From an uncultured Rhodospirillaceae bacterium (GTDB taxonomy: Bacteria; Pseudomonadota; Alphaproteobacteria; Rhodospirillales; UBA2165), in assembly GCA_913041095.1 (NCBI GenBank), contig CAJWIB010000101.1:1-8386 (forward strand): DNA of 8,386 nt, read 5' to 3'. This document shows positions 1 to 6,877 of the stretch, piece by piece. The notes beneath the pieces were generated by a model. That model had not been told where the DNA came from, searched no databases, and worked only from the letters and a program-made list of their open reading frames with translations. Position 1 is the first letter of the stretch, and every line of letters begins with the position of its first letter. Both the position numbers and the translations under genes were made by a program.

Positions 1-886
1 TTCTGCCGAATTACTTCTAAACGCCATTGTCATAGGTTTATTGCTCGGGGGATTTTATGCCGCTTTGAGCATCGGGCTTTCTATATCGTTTGGGCTGCTT
101 GATATTGTGAACATTGCTCATCCAGCTTTTATTATACTCGGGGCATTTGTCTGTTTTATCTTTAATTCTCATTATGGCCTCGATCCTATATTGATAGGGA
201 TAATCTTTGCGCCAGCATTTTACGTATTTGGCACATTAATTTACCGAATTTATTACGAAAGCTTTGAGAAAACCGGCGCTGAGGCTCTGCGCGGTTTGGC
301 ATTCTTCTTTGGCGTTATGTTCATAATAGAAGTCATTCTGATCATGAGTTTTGGCGTTGATTTCCAAATGGTCCAGGCTGATTACATTGACTTTAAGGCA
401 ACTTTTGGTGTGGTCGATATACCATTTCGGATGTTTGTTCCGTTTGTTATAGCGATGATAATGACGTTTGGGCTTCAATACTTCTCGTCCAGAACTTTCT
501 TTGGACGGGCCATGCAGGCGGTTGCGCAGGATACCCTCGCCCTCAGATTAATGGCGATAGATCCAGCGAGAATTAAAAGGATTGCCTTCGGCCTTTCTTT
601 AGCGACTTGCAGTATTGCCGGGGCATTATTAGTCATTGTGATACCGATTGAACCATCTGTTGGCCGCTTATACATTGGGCAGGTGTTTGCGATTGTTGTG
701 CTCGGTGGACTAGGGTCACAAAGTGGCACTTTGATTGCCGCAATGTTGCTGGGTTTGGTAGAGAGTATGATTACAACATTTTTTGGCCCCTCCTGGTCAC
801 CGGCCGTTGCTTTTGGTGCTCTGATCTTGGTTCTAGCATTTAAGCCGACTGGAATATTGGGACGGGTAGGGGATACCAGAGGGTGA
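1..886 (+). CDS. livH: Branched-chain amino acid-type ABC transporter permease LivH, 5' end missing
   Basis: Inner-membrane permease subunit of a HAAT-family ABC importer, expected to pair with LivM. The frame is open to the left edge (from base 2). A TTG at 41 could be mistaken for the start, but the 13 codons before it (ending AIVIGL) continue the usual LivH first helix, so the gene begins upstream; 294 residues are visible of the roughly 290-310 usual. Family marks are the N-terminal helix with FGLLDIVNIAHPAFIILGAF (about 98-157), several further hydrophobic segments, a cytoplasmic EAA-like coupling loop beginning GRAMQAVAQD (503 onward, through IDP near 568) that should contact an ATPase subunit, and the late VLGGLGSQSG segment. 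It ends with TGA at 884-886, overlapping livM by 4 bp. The substrate cannot be read from the permease; the family also carries amides and urea. Confidence 0.93.
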   Translation, partial: SAELLLNAIVIGLLLGGFYAALSIGLSISFGLLDIVNIAHPAFIILGAFVCFIFNSHYGLDPILIGIIFAPAFYVFGTLIYRIYYESFEKTGAEALRGLAFFFGVMFIIEVILIMSFGVDFQMVQADYIDFKATFGVVDIPFRMFVPFVIAMIMTFGLQYFSSRTFFGRAMQAVAQDTLALRLMAIDPARIKRIAFGLSLATCSIAGALLVIVIPIEPSVGRLYIGQVFAIVVLGGLGSQSGTLIAAMLLGLVESMITTFFGPSWSPAVAFGALILVLAFKPTGILGRVGDTRG

Positions 887-1860
887 GTCGGAACCGTTTC
901 TATATAATTATTGGGGCTTTGTTAGTTCTTAGTTATTTGGCAACGCACTTTGTTGATAACCAGTATTACTTCTTTGCCGGGTTTGCCATCCTTCAACTGA
1001 TGGTTATGGCCCTGGCATGGAATATTCTCGGCGGGTATGTGGGGTATGTTAATTTTGGCAGTGCCGCATTCTTTGGTTTAGGGGCGTATTCGGCAATTGT
1101 TGCTCTTAACTTATTCGATGCATCCTTGTTTGCTCAGATAATAACGGGCGGTTGTTTTGCCGCATTGATTGGTTTCGGGACGGGTTATTTAACTTTAAGA
1201 TTAAGAGGAGTGTATTTTGCTATCGCGACTCTTGCATTATTGGTGGTTTCAGAGACCCTCATCGTCAATTGGGAATTTGTTGGGGGCGCCGCGGGAACAT
1301 ACGTTCTTCCCAAGAAGAACCCAACTATCCTAGGAGTATTAGTGGTTGGAAAACAGAATGCCTTGTTTGACAATTACAAGGAACTTTTATTCTTCCTTAT
1401 GTGTTTAATCGCCCTCGCAACAATTATAATTTGCAGTCTTGTTGAAAATTCAAAGCTGGGCCGGGGGTTGGCGGCTCTTAGGGACAGTGAAGAAGCTGCT
1501 GAAAGTATGGGGGTCCCGACGCTCCGGCTGAAGTTGTTTGCTACCACGTTAAGCGCGTCAATCATGGGTGTCACTGGTGGTATTTTCCCATATTATATGA
1601 CATTTATTGATCCACTTTCCGCTTTCAACCTCGATATTTCGGTTAACGCATTGGCAATGCCCCTTATTGGAGGAACAGCCACCTGGCTGGGGCCGGTTTT
1701 GGGTGCCGTTGTTCTTGGGACGTTGCAACAAATTGCCACCGTAACTATTTCCTCGGAAGTTAATCTACTGATCGTCGGGTTGTTCCTTGTTGCATTTGTA
1801 ATATTTGCACCCAGTGGTTTCCTTGGATTGATAGAAAAATACTGGAAGCGTGGAGATTAG
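883..1860 (+). CDS. livM: Branched-chain amino acid-type ABC transporter permease LivM
   Basis: Second inner-membrane permease of the importer, 325 residues, a normal LivM length. The GTG start at 883 overlaps the livH TGA in the tetranucleotide GTGA, which implies translational coupling; no strong Shine-Dalgarno sequence is visible. The LivM hallmark AWNILGGYVGYVNFGSAAFF followed by GLGAY spans residues 45-69. The second conserved block RLRGVYFAIATLAL is at about 106-119. The EAA-like cytoplasmic loop (LGRGLAALRDSEEAAESMG) is at 192-210, and the late LIGGTATWLGPVLGA block is at 261-275. The rest is a series of hydrophobic segments typical of the 8-10 helix BPD_transp_2 fold. The gene ends TAG five bases before livG. 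Nothing looks damaged. The liv assignment is firm at family level; the substrate is not. Confidence 0.95.
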   Translation: MSRNRFYIIIGALLVLSYLATHFVDNQYYFFAGFAILQLMVMALAWNILGGYVGYVNFGSAAFFGLGAYSAIVALNLFDASLFAQIITGGCFAALIGFGTGYLTLRLRGVYFAIATLALLVVSETLIVNWEFVGGAAGTYVLPKKNPTILGVLVVGKQNALFDNYKELLFFLMCLIALATIIICSLVENSKLGRGLAALRDSEEAAESMGVPTLRLKLFATTLSASIMGVTGGIFPYYMTFIDPLSAFNLDISVNALAMPLIGGTATWLGPVLGAVVLGTLQQIATVTISSEVNLLIVGLFLVAFVIFAPSGFLGLIEKYWKRGD

Positions 1861-1865
1861 AGGCC

Positions 1866-2585
1866 GTGCTGGAAATAAAAAACTTATCGAAAAACTTTGG
1901 CGGCTTCACGGCACTATCGGATATTCTCCTCAACGTTGAACCTGGCGAACGTTTAGGCCTAATCGGACCTAACGGTTCCGGTAAAACAACCTTGATAAAC
2001 TGTATCTCCGGTTTAATCCAAGACTATCAGGGAGAAGTGTATTTTAATGGTGAAAATTTGAACTCTCTAGTAGCTCACAAAAGAGCTAGAAGGGGAATTT
2101 CCAGAAGTTTTCAGATTCCCAAACCTTTTACCAGCATGACGGTACGTCAAAATCTGTTAATACCTCTTGAGTACGCTGTGAGGGCAGATGATTTGCAGGG
2201 AATTTCAATAGAAGAGCAGGCTGATAAGATAATCGATGATTTGGATCTAAATGAAAAATCCAATCAGTTAACATCTGGATTGACCCAGATTGAGATGAGA
2301 AAGCTTGAGCTTGCACGCGCGATGGCGGTGAAACCTAAAGTTCTGATTTCAGATGAGGCTATGGCAGGGCTTTCAAGCTCGGAGGTGGATGATATCCTTA
2401 AAATATTAATCACCCTGAATGAAACAACAAGAATTACGATTATTATGATTGAGCACATTATGCGTGCTGTTATGAGTTTTTCGGAAAGAGTGATCTGTCT
2501 AGATGCTGGAAGAATTATTGCAAATGGCACACCTGATGAAGTTATTAAAACTCCAGCTGTGGAAAAGGCATATTTAGGTGAGTAA
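1866..2585 (+). CDS. livG: Branched-chain amino acid-type ABC transporter ATP-binding protein LivG, variant signature
   Basis: Cytoplasmic ATPase subunit, 239 residues. The GTG start at 1866 has GGAG at 1852-1855, ten bases upstream, inside the end of livM. Visible motifs are Walker A GPNGSGKT (34-41), Q-loop SFQIPKPF (81-88, Q83), Walker B KVLISDEA (158-165, with D163 and catalytic E164) and switch histidine H197 in IMIEHIM. The C-terminal extension ending VEKAYLGE is typical of LivG. The ABC signature is unusual: where many LivG proteins read like LPYGQQRRLEIARAL, this one has LTQIEMRKLELARAM (139-153), lacking the signature glycines, and the proline after the Walker B DE is alanine (DEAMAGL). 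I recall a LivG-like subgroup with comparable LTxx...RKRLELARA and DExxAGL sequences, so this may be subgroup character, not damage. The last 8 bp overlap livF. Confidence 0.92.
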   Translation: MLEIKNLSKNFGGFTALSDILLNVEPGERLGLIGPNGSGKTTLINCISGLIQDYQGEVYFNGENLNSLVAHKRARRGISRSFQIPKPFTSMTVRQNLLIPLEYAVRADDLQGISIEEQADKIIDDLDLNEKSNQLTSGLTQIEMRKLELARAMAVKPKVLISDEAMAGLSSSEVDDILKILITLNETTRITIIMIEHIMRAVMSFSERVICLDAGRIIANGTPDEVIKTPAVEKAYLGE

Positions 2586-3306
2586 ACTAATAATTGAAAA
2601 TATTAGTGCCGGATATGGTTCGGTTCAAGTTCTACACAGCGTTAGCCTTGACGTGAACCCAGGTGAAACAGTTGTTCTGTTAGGGACCAACGGAAACGGG
2701 AAGAGCACACTGTTGAAATCAGTTATGGGCCTCGTAAGTCCTAGTGTCGGTGCCATTAGGTTTGAAGTTGATGGCCAGGAAACCAATCTGGTTGGCAAGA
2801 GCCCGGAAGAAGTTGTGGAAATGGGGATAGTGATGGTTCCTGAGGCACGAAGACTTTTTCCTCTATTGACGGTTGAAGAAAATCTTACCTTAGGTGCTTA
2901 CCGCGATGCCGCCAGAAAAAAAATAAACGAAAATCTCGATTTTTGTTTTACAACATTCCCTCGTCTTAAAGAAAGACGGAAGCAGCAAGCCGGCAGTCTA
3001 AGCGGCGGTGAACAGCAAATGGTCGCGGTCGCCCGCGCCTTGATGTCGGAACCTAAAATTCTTCTGGTGGATGAACCGTCGGTAGGTCTGGCGCCGATCC
3101 TGGTCAGTCAGATGATCGCCAAGATCAAGGAGCTGAAGGAAATCAAAAACCTCACTGTCTTAATGGCCGAGCAGAACTTCAACCAAGCGATCAAGATCGC
3201 CGACCGCGGCTATATCATCGTTCACGGCCAGATTGAGTTCGAAGGTAAAGATGCCGCCGCCCTCGAAAACAACGATATGATTAAGCAATATTATTTAGGT
3301 GTTTAA
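2578..3306 (+). CDS. livF: Branched-chain amino acid-type ABC transporter ATP-binding protein LivF
   Basis: Second cytoplasmic ATPase of the importer, 242 residues. The GTG start at 2578 overlaps the livG stop by 8 bp, so translation is probably coupled. Motifs are Walker A GTNGNGKS (36-43), the LivF-type Q-loop region VPEARRLFPLLTVEENL (87-103), canonical signature LSGGE (141-145) and Walker B KILLVDEP (160-167). The usual switch histidine position reads AEQN, with glutamine, which is normal in LivF. The C-terminus YYLGV is a family ending. With LivG carrying a degenerate signature, LivF supplies the one canonical LSGGE in the pair. Composition changes within the gene: by hand count 187/420 GC (44.5%) over 2581-3000 and 129/240 (53.8%) over 3001-3240, with isoleucine codons moving from mixed ATA/ATT/ATC to mostly ATC. 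The gene ends 30 bp from the convergent transporter gene, and no clear terminator is visible between them. Confidence 0.95.
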   Translation: MSKLIIENISAGYGSVQVLHSVSLDVNPGETVVLLGTNGNGKSTLLKSVMGLVSPSVGAIRFEVDGQETNLVGKSPEEVVEMGIVMVPEARRLFPLLTVEENLTLGAYRDAARKKINENLDFCFTTFPRLKERRKQQAGSLSGGEQQMVAVARALMSEPKILLVDEPSVGLAPILVSQMIAKIKELKEIKNLTVLMAEQNFNQAIKIADRGYIIVHGQIEFEGKDAAALENNDMIKQYYLGV

Positions 3307-3336
3307 ATCTGATATTAGACAACGCTACCGACAGCC

Positions 3337-5193
3337 CTACAGCCCGTAATACCACGGTGCAAAAAACGTAAAAGTCAGCCACAGCACGATGATCAGCGGG
3401 ATACCGCCACGGGCGAAATCGGCAAAGGTATAATGCCCGGGGCCCATCACCAGGAGACTGGTCTGATAGCCAATTGGCGTGGCGACTGCACAATTGGCTG
3501 CGAAGACCACGGCAACGGCAAATACTTCGACCGGCACACCCAATTCGTGGGCAATACCGACGGCAATCGGCGTAAACAATACCGCTGCCGCTTTGGCGCT
3601 GATGATATTGGAAAGCCCCGCGACTAACAGGAAAAAAGCCGAGAGCACAACAGCAGGTGCTGCACCTTGTAAGGCGTTGATCAGAATTTGTGCGAGATAC
3701 TGCGCCCCACCGGTTGTTTGCATGGCGAGGCCCATGGCAAGTGCCGCCGGAATCATAGTGAATATCTTGGAATCCAGCGCGCGCACCGCCATGCGGATTG
3801 AGAGAACTCCCACCGCCACCATGGCGACAGCCCCCAGCATCGACGCTGCCACCACCGGCAACACACCGGTGGCGGCCAGCAAGATCACCAGTCCAAAAAT
3901 ACTCGTCGCGCTCTTGGCGTGATCAAGAGCCGGCAATTCTTCCGCCGACCATTCGAGCAACACAACGTCATCACTTTTCCGCAGCCCGCTAATATCTTCA
4001 GGCTGCCCCTGCACCAGCAGCACGTCACCTTCCTCTAGCCGGATATCCGTGATCCGCGTCCGCATCATGCGGGAGCGCCGCTGCATCCCAAGCACAACGC
4101 AATGGGTCTTATGACGAAAGCCAATCATATTAAGATTAAGACCAGCCATCCGGGACGCCGGCGCGACCATAACTTCGGCCAGCACCCGGTCGCCTGACTG
4201 CCATCGCCCTTCGGCATCTTCTTTACCATCTTGCAGATCGGGGATCAGCAGTCCCGGATCATGGGCGACGGCATCGGCCAAGGAATTTCGTGTCGCCGCG
4301 ACGACTAATACATCGCCAGTCTGTAAGACAACGTCTTCAAAGGGCGGCAGAAAAGCCTCATCTTCCCGCTGAATAGAACGCAGCGTCATATCCGGATAAG
4401 GGCCAAATATCCCACCCTCTGAATGCAACCCGACAAGCTCTGAACTTTCCGCCAGTTTGATCTGGGCCAAAAAATGACGGCCATCGATTTCCATAAATTG
4501 AGTGGCGAGCGAAGCCCGGTCCGGCAGTAATCGCGGCACCACGAGCAAAACGAAAATAAGCCCGATAACGGCCAGCACTATGCCCGGTACTGTAAACTGA
4601 AAAAAGTCGAAAGGTTTCTCGCCCAATTCATCAAGCGTCCCGGAAACCAGCAGATTGGTGCCGGAACCGATGATTGTCGTCATGCCACCTAGGACCGCGG
4701 CAAAACTCAATGGCATCATGACTTTTGAGGGCGAAGTATCGAACTTCACAGCAACCGCTTCCATGACTGGAATAAAAATGACGACAACCGGAATATTGTT
4801 CAAGAAACCGCTGATCACCAGCACCACAACAAGCGTGATCAGGATGGTCAGCCAGCTCTGCCCAGCACCCGCCGCCAGGACAATGCGCGCGCCACGGTCC
4901 AGAACTCCTGCCCGCACCATTCCCTGACCAATCACCAATAGCGCCAACACAGTCATCAGGGCGGGATTAGCGAAGCCGGCGATCAAGCGGTCTGAAGATA
5001 GTAGATTATGGGCTTCTGCATCGAGGATAGGATAAAAGTGAAAAAACAGTATAAACGCGCTAAGTACCGCTAACGACGTAACCTCAACCGCAATGGTTTC
5101 AACAGCATAAAGTGCTAACGCACCTAAAATAAGCGCAAAAGTCACCCACATCTCGAAATTAGGTGTATCAAAAGCTGCCGTCGCGTGCATCAC
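3337..5193 (-). CDS. SLC13/DASS-family anion transporter with two RCK_C (TrkA_C) domains
   Basis: Inner-membrane secondary transporter of 618 residues, in the long form of the divalent anion:sodium symporter family (YfbS/SAC1-like). The N-terminal half has hydrophobic segments at about 16-56, 80-98, 113-147 and 202-222. It contains the family blocks SGFLNNIPVVVIFIPVM (128-144) and TTIIGSGTNLLVSG (172-185), the latter matching the substrate and Na+-site SNT-type hairpin. Residues about 232-415 are soluble and hold two RCK_C-like repeats, each with an acidic-glycine strand pattern (TGDVLVVAA at 292-300; EGDVLLVQG at 388-396). The C-terminal half has membrane segments at about 430-470, 476-490, 513-572 and 592-612, including SNIISAKAAAVLFTPIA (528-544) and ATPIGYQTSLLVMGPGHY (571-588). 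The start is GTG at 5193 followed directly by ATG at 5190; the choice is open. Dicarboxylate, sulfate or another anion is possible; the neighbouring TtuC/DmlA gene favours a dicarboxylate. Confidence 0.88.
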   Translation of the reverse strand: MMHATAAFDTPNFEMWVTFALILGALALYAVETIAVEVTSLAVLSAFILFFHFYPILDAEAHNLLSSDRLIAGFANPALMTVLALLVIGQGMVRAGVLDRGARIVLAAGAGQSWLTILITLVVVLVISGFLNNIPVVVIFIPVMEAVAVKFDTSPSKVMMPLSFAAVLGGMTTIIGSGTNLLVSGTLDELGEKPFDFFQFTVPGIVLAVIGLIFVLLVVPRLLPDRASLATQFMEIDGRHFLAQIKLAESSELVGLHSEGGIFGPYPDMTLRSIQREDEAFLPPFEDVVLQTGDVLVVAATRNSLADAVAHDPGLLIPDLQDGKEDAEGRWQSGDRVLAEVMVAPASRMAGLNLNMIGFRHKTHCVVLGMQRRSRMMRTRITDIRLEEGDVLLVQGQPEDISGLRKSDDVVLLEWSAEELPALDHAKSATSIFGLVILLAATGVLPVVAASMLGAVAMVAVGVLSIRMAVRALDSKIFTMIPAALAMGLAMQTTGGAQYLAQILINALQGAAPAVVLSAFFLLVAGLSNIISAKAAAVLFTPIAVGIAHELGVPVEVFAVAVVFAANCAVATPIGYQTSLLVMGPGHYTFADFARGGIPLIIVLWLTFTFFAPWYYGL

Positions 5194-5223
5194 TATTCAC
5201 TTAATATTAGTTGATTATCTCTA

Positions 5224-5251
5224 ATGTTACGGGAGTTGGCCGGAAGGTCAA
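5224..5251 (-). promoter_or_regulatory. Candidate sigma-70-type promoter for the DASS transporter gene
   Basis: On the minus strand TTGACC (5251-5246; five of six matches to TTGACA) is followed after 16 bases by TAACAT (5229-5224; four of six to TATAAT). This would place a transcription start near 5217, about 24 bases before the GTG at 5193. It lies just downstream of the inverted repeat at 5265-5290, in the 124-bp gap after the dehydrogenase gene. The sequence fit is seen; promoter activity is inferred only. Confidence 0.35.
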
Positions 5252-5264
5252 CCAATGCTGAGAC

Positions 5265-5290
5265 GCTATTTCGCTGATCACCGAAATAGC
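5265..5290 (-). repeat. Perfect 9-bp inverted repeat (hairpin) between the dehydrogenase and transporter genes
   Basis: GCTATTTCG (5265-5273) and CGAAATAGC (5282-5290) are perfect reverse complements separated by 8 bases, so a nine-pair stem can form in RNA from either strand. It begins 28 bases past the dehydrogenase stop. No run of T follows on the minus strand, so it is not a standard intrinsic terminator. It could be a 3'-end stabilising or pausing hairpin, or a regulator's operator just upstream of the candidate transporter promoter. Confidence 0.4.
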
Positions 5291-5317
5291 CCAAAATACC
5301 GGGTAGTCCTTAAGAAC

Positions 5318-6376
5318 TTAAAGAGCGCTTTCGATGGCTTTACCGAGGTCCTGGGTATTTGCCGCACCTCCCATATCCGGCGTCATGCAGGAGCCATCCG
5401 CGAGCACGGTTTCAATAGCTGAGATAATGTTAGCGGCAGCTTCGGTTTCACCAAAATGATCGAGCATCATCGCCCCTGACCAAATCTGGCCAATTGGATT
5501 GGCAATACCCTGGCCGGCAATATCAGGCGCCGAGCCATGTACCGGTTCAAACATTGACGGAAAATCCCGCTCTGGATTGATATTGCCGGAAGGCGCAATG
5601 CCGATGGTGCCGGTCACCGCTGGGCCTAAATCAGATAATATATCGCCAAACAAGTTAGAGCCGACAACGACGTCAAACCAATCCGGGTTGCGGACAAAAT
5701 GCGCGGTCAGAATATCGATGTGAAATTTATCGACTTCGATGTCTGGGTAGCTCTGCTGCATTGCCGCAACGCGCTCGTCCCAATAAGGCATGGTGTGGAT
5801 GATACCATTGGATTTAGTTGCCGATGTCAGGTGTTTTTTAGGCCGCGTCGCGGCCAGATCAAAGGCATATTTTAGAATGCGGTCAACACCGCGCCGGGTG
5901 AAGACAGTTTGCTGGGTAACCATCTCATCATCGGTGCCGCCATAAAGCCGGCCGCCAATCTCGGAATATTCACCTTCGACGTTTTCGCGGACGACATAGA
6001 AATCAATGTCACCTGGCTTACGGTTGGCGAGCGGGCACGGCACACCGTCAAACAGACGCACCGGGCGGAGATTGACATATTGGTGGTATTCGCGCCGGTA
6101 TGGGATCAGCAAGCCCCAGAGCGAGACATGATCCGGCACGCCCGGGAAACCGACGGCACCGAGATAAATCGCATCATGCTCCCGGGTTTGATCAATACCG
6201 TCATCCGGCATCATTTGGCCAGTTTCCTTATAGGTTTCGCAACTCCAATCAAACATATCCCAGGCAAATTTAATATCGTGCTTACGGCCTGCTGCATCCA
6301 GCATCCGGATACCTTCAGGGATGACTTCTTTGCCAATTCCGTCGCCCGGAATTGTGGCAATCTTATAGGAGCTCAT
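5318..6376 (-). CDS. ttuC: Tartrate / D-malate dehydrogenase (decarboxylating), TtuC/DmlA family
   Basis: Cytoplasmic NAD-dependent beta-decarboxylating dehydrogenase of the isocitrate/isopropylmalate superfamily, 352 residues, complete. Family members oxidise D-malate to pyruvate and CO2 or act on tartrate with NAD+ and Mn2+/Mg2+. The N-terminus IATIPGDGIGKEVIPEG (6-22) is the superfamily signature. SLWGLL then RREYHQYVNLRPVRLF (85-109) is the TtuC/DmlA subgroup pattern, distinct from LeuB. Expected substrate-binding arginines are R94, R104 and R130; catalytic Y137 and K188 (TSATKSNG) and metal ligands D221, D245 and D249 (NLFGDILSDL) are all present, followed by FEPVHGSAPDIAG (276-288) at the NAD site. 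It starts at an ATG 15 bp after the GNAT stop, with a modest GGAAAA ribosome-binding site, and is probably cotranscribed with it. D-malate, L- or meso-tartrate and 3-isopropylmalate remain alternative substrates; LeuB itself is unlikely from the subgroup residues. Confidence 0.92.
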   Translation of the reverse strand: MSSYKIATIPGDGIGKEVIPEGIRMLDAAGRKHDIKFAWDMFDWSCETYKETGQMMPDDGIDQTREHDAIYLGAVGFPGVPDHVSLWGLLIPYRREYHQYVNLRPVRLFDGVPCPLANRKPGDIDFYVVRENVEGEYSEIGGRLYGGTDDEMVTQQTVFTRRGVDRILKYAFDLAATRPKKHLTSATKSNGIIHTMPYWDERVAAMQQSYPDIEVDKFHIDILTAHFVRNPDWFDVVVGSNLFGDILSDLGPAVTGTIGIAPSGNINPERDFPSMFEPVHGSAPDIAGQGIANPIGQIWSGAMMLDHFGETEAAANIISAIETVLADGSCMTPDMGGAANTQDLGKAIESAL

Positions 6377-6391
6377 GTGACGGGGTTTTCC

Positions 6392-6877
6392 CTAGTTGAG
6401 TTGTTTTTCCATATACAGTATTTGCGCCATCGGATTATCGTAGTATTGACCGATTTCAACAAACCCAAATTTGCGGTACATGTCGATAGCCGTTTGCAGG
6501 CGTCGCTCAGTATCTAGCCGCATTTTTTCGTAGCCGGCCTTTTGAGCGAAATAAATAATGTCCTCGGTCAGCTGGCGACCGGCGCCCTGCCCTCTAAATT
6601 CATCCCTCAAGTAAAGCCGCTTTAATTCACAAATGCCGTCATCCTCCAAGGGGCGCATGGCAACAATCCCAGCAAGTTTTTCTTCACCGCCACCATTGGC
6701 CCAGGCAAGCAGGATTTGTCCTTCAGGTTCAGCATATTTGCCAGGCAAACTTGCCAGCTCTTCATCGAAGCCCTGAAATCACAAATCGACCTGCAGCCAT
6801 TCCTGATACTCAATGAACATCTGGCGAACAGTTTCGATATCTTCGGGCACGCGGGCCGGACGAATATCAATACTCAC
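6392..6877 (-). pseudogene. GNAT N-acetyltransferase gene interrupted by one in-frame TGA (codon 33)
   Basis: Acetyl-CoA-dependent N-acetyltransferase of the GNAT fold; acceptor unknown. The start chosen is GTG at 6877, because GGAGG lies six bases upstream and the codon overlaps the dehydratase stop as GTGA. From there the frame reads SIDIRPARVPEDIETVRQMF and on to QVDL at codon 32, meets TGA at 6781-6779 (codon 33), and continues FQGFDEELASLPGKY to TAG at 6392, 161 codons in all, normal for the family. The C-terminal part is intact: ELKRLYLRDEFRGQGAGRQL (84-103) holds the R-x-x-G-x-G pyrophosphate-binding motif A, and GFVEIGQYYDNP near the end is typical. No frameshift or other stop is present. 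Homologues recalled from memory usually carry Cys or Ser at the TGA position (DLCFQGF-like). Options are a recent nonsense pseudogene, restart at TTG 6748 giving a 118-residue product without the first strand and helix, a base-call error, or UGA recoding. Confidence 0.75.

Noticed and set aside
41..43. TTG at 41 as the livH start
   Set aside because: The frame is open to the left edge and the preceding codons match the usual LivH first helix, so the gene is cut by the window.
2571..3302. Repeated TATTTAGGTG at the 3' ends of livG (2571-2580) and livF (3292-3301)
   Set aside because: Both encode the conserved YLG tail of LivG/LivF proteins; paralogy explains it without a functional DNA repeat.
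3307..3336. Bidirectional terminator between livF and the transporter gene
   Set aside because: The 30-bp gap has no clear inverted repeat and no T or A tract on either side.
3479..3922. 147-codon open frame on the + strand
   Set aside because: Antisense to the DASS transporter; Ala/Thr/Met-rich low-complexity translation typical of a frame opposite a membrane protein gene.
5909..6517. 202-codon open frame on the + strand
   Set aside because: It lies opposite the dehydrogenase and GNAT genes, which have clear motifs; its translation shows no recognisable family and it has no supporting start context.
6622..6870. 82-codon minus-strand frame overlapping the GNAT gene
   Set aside because: It is out of frame with the GNAT gene; the GNAT frame itself carries the family residues on both sides of the TGA, so no frameshift fusion with this frame is needed.
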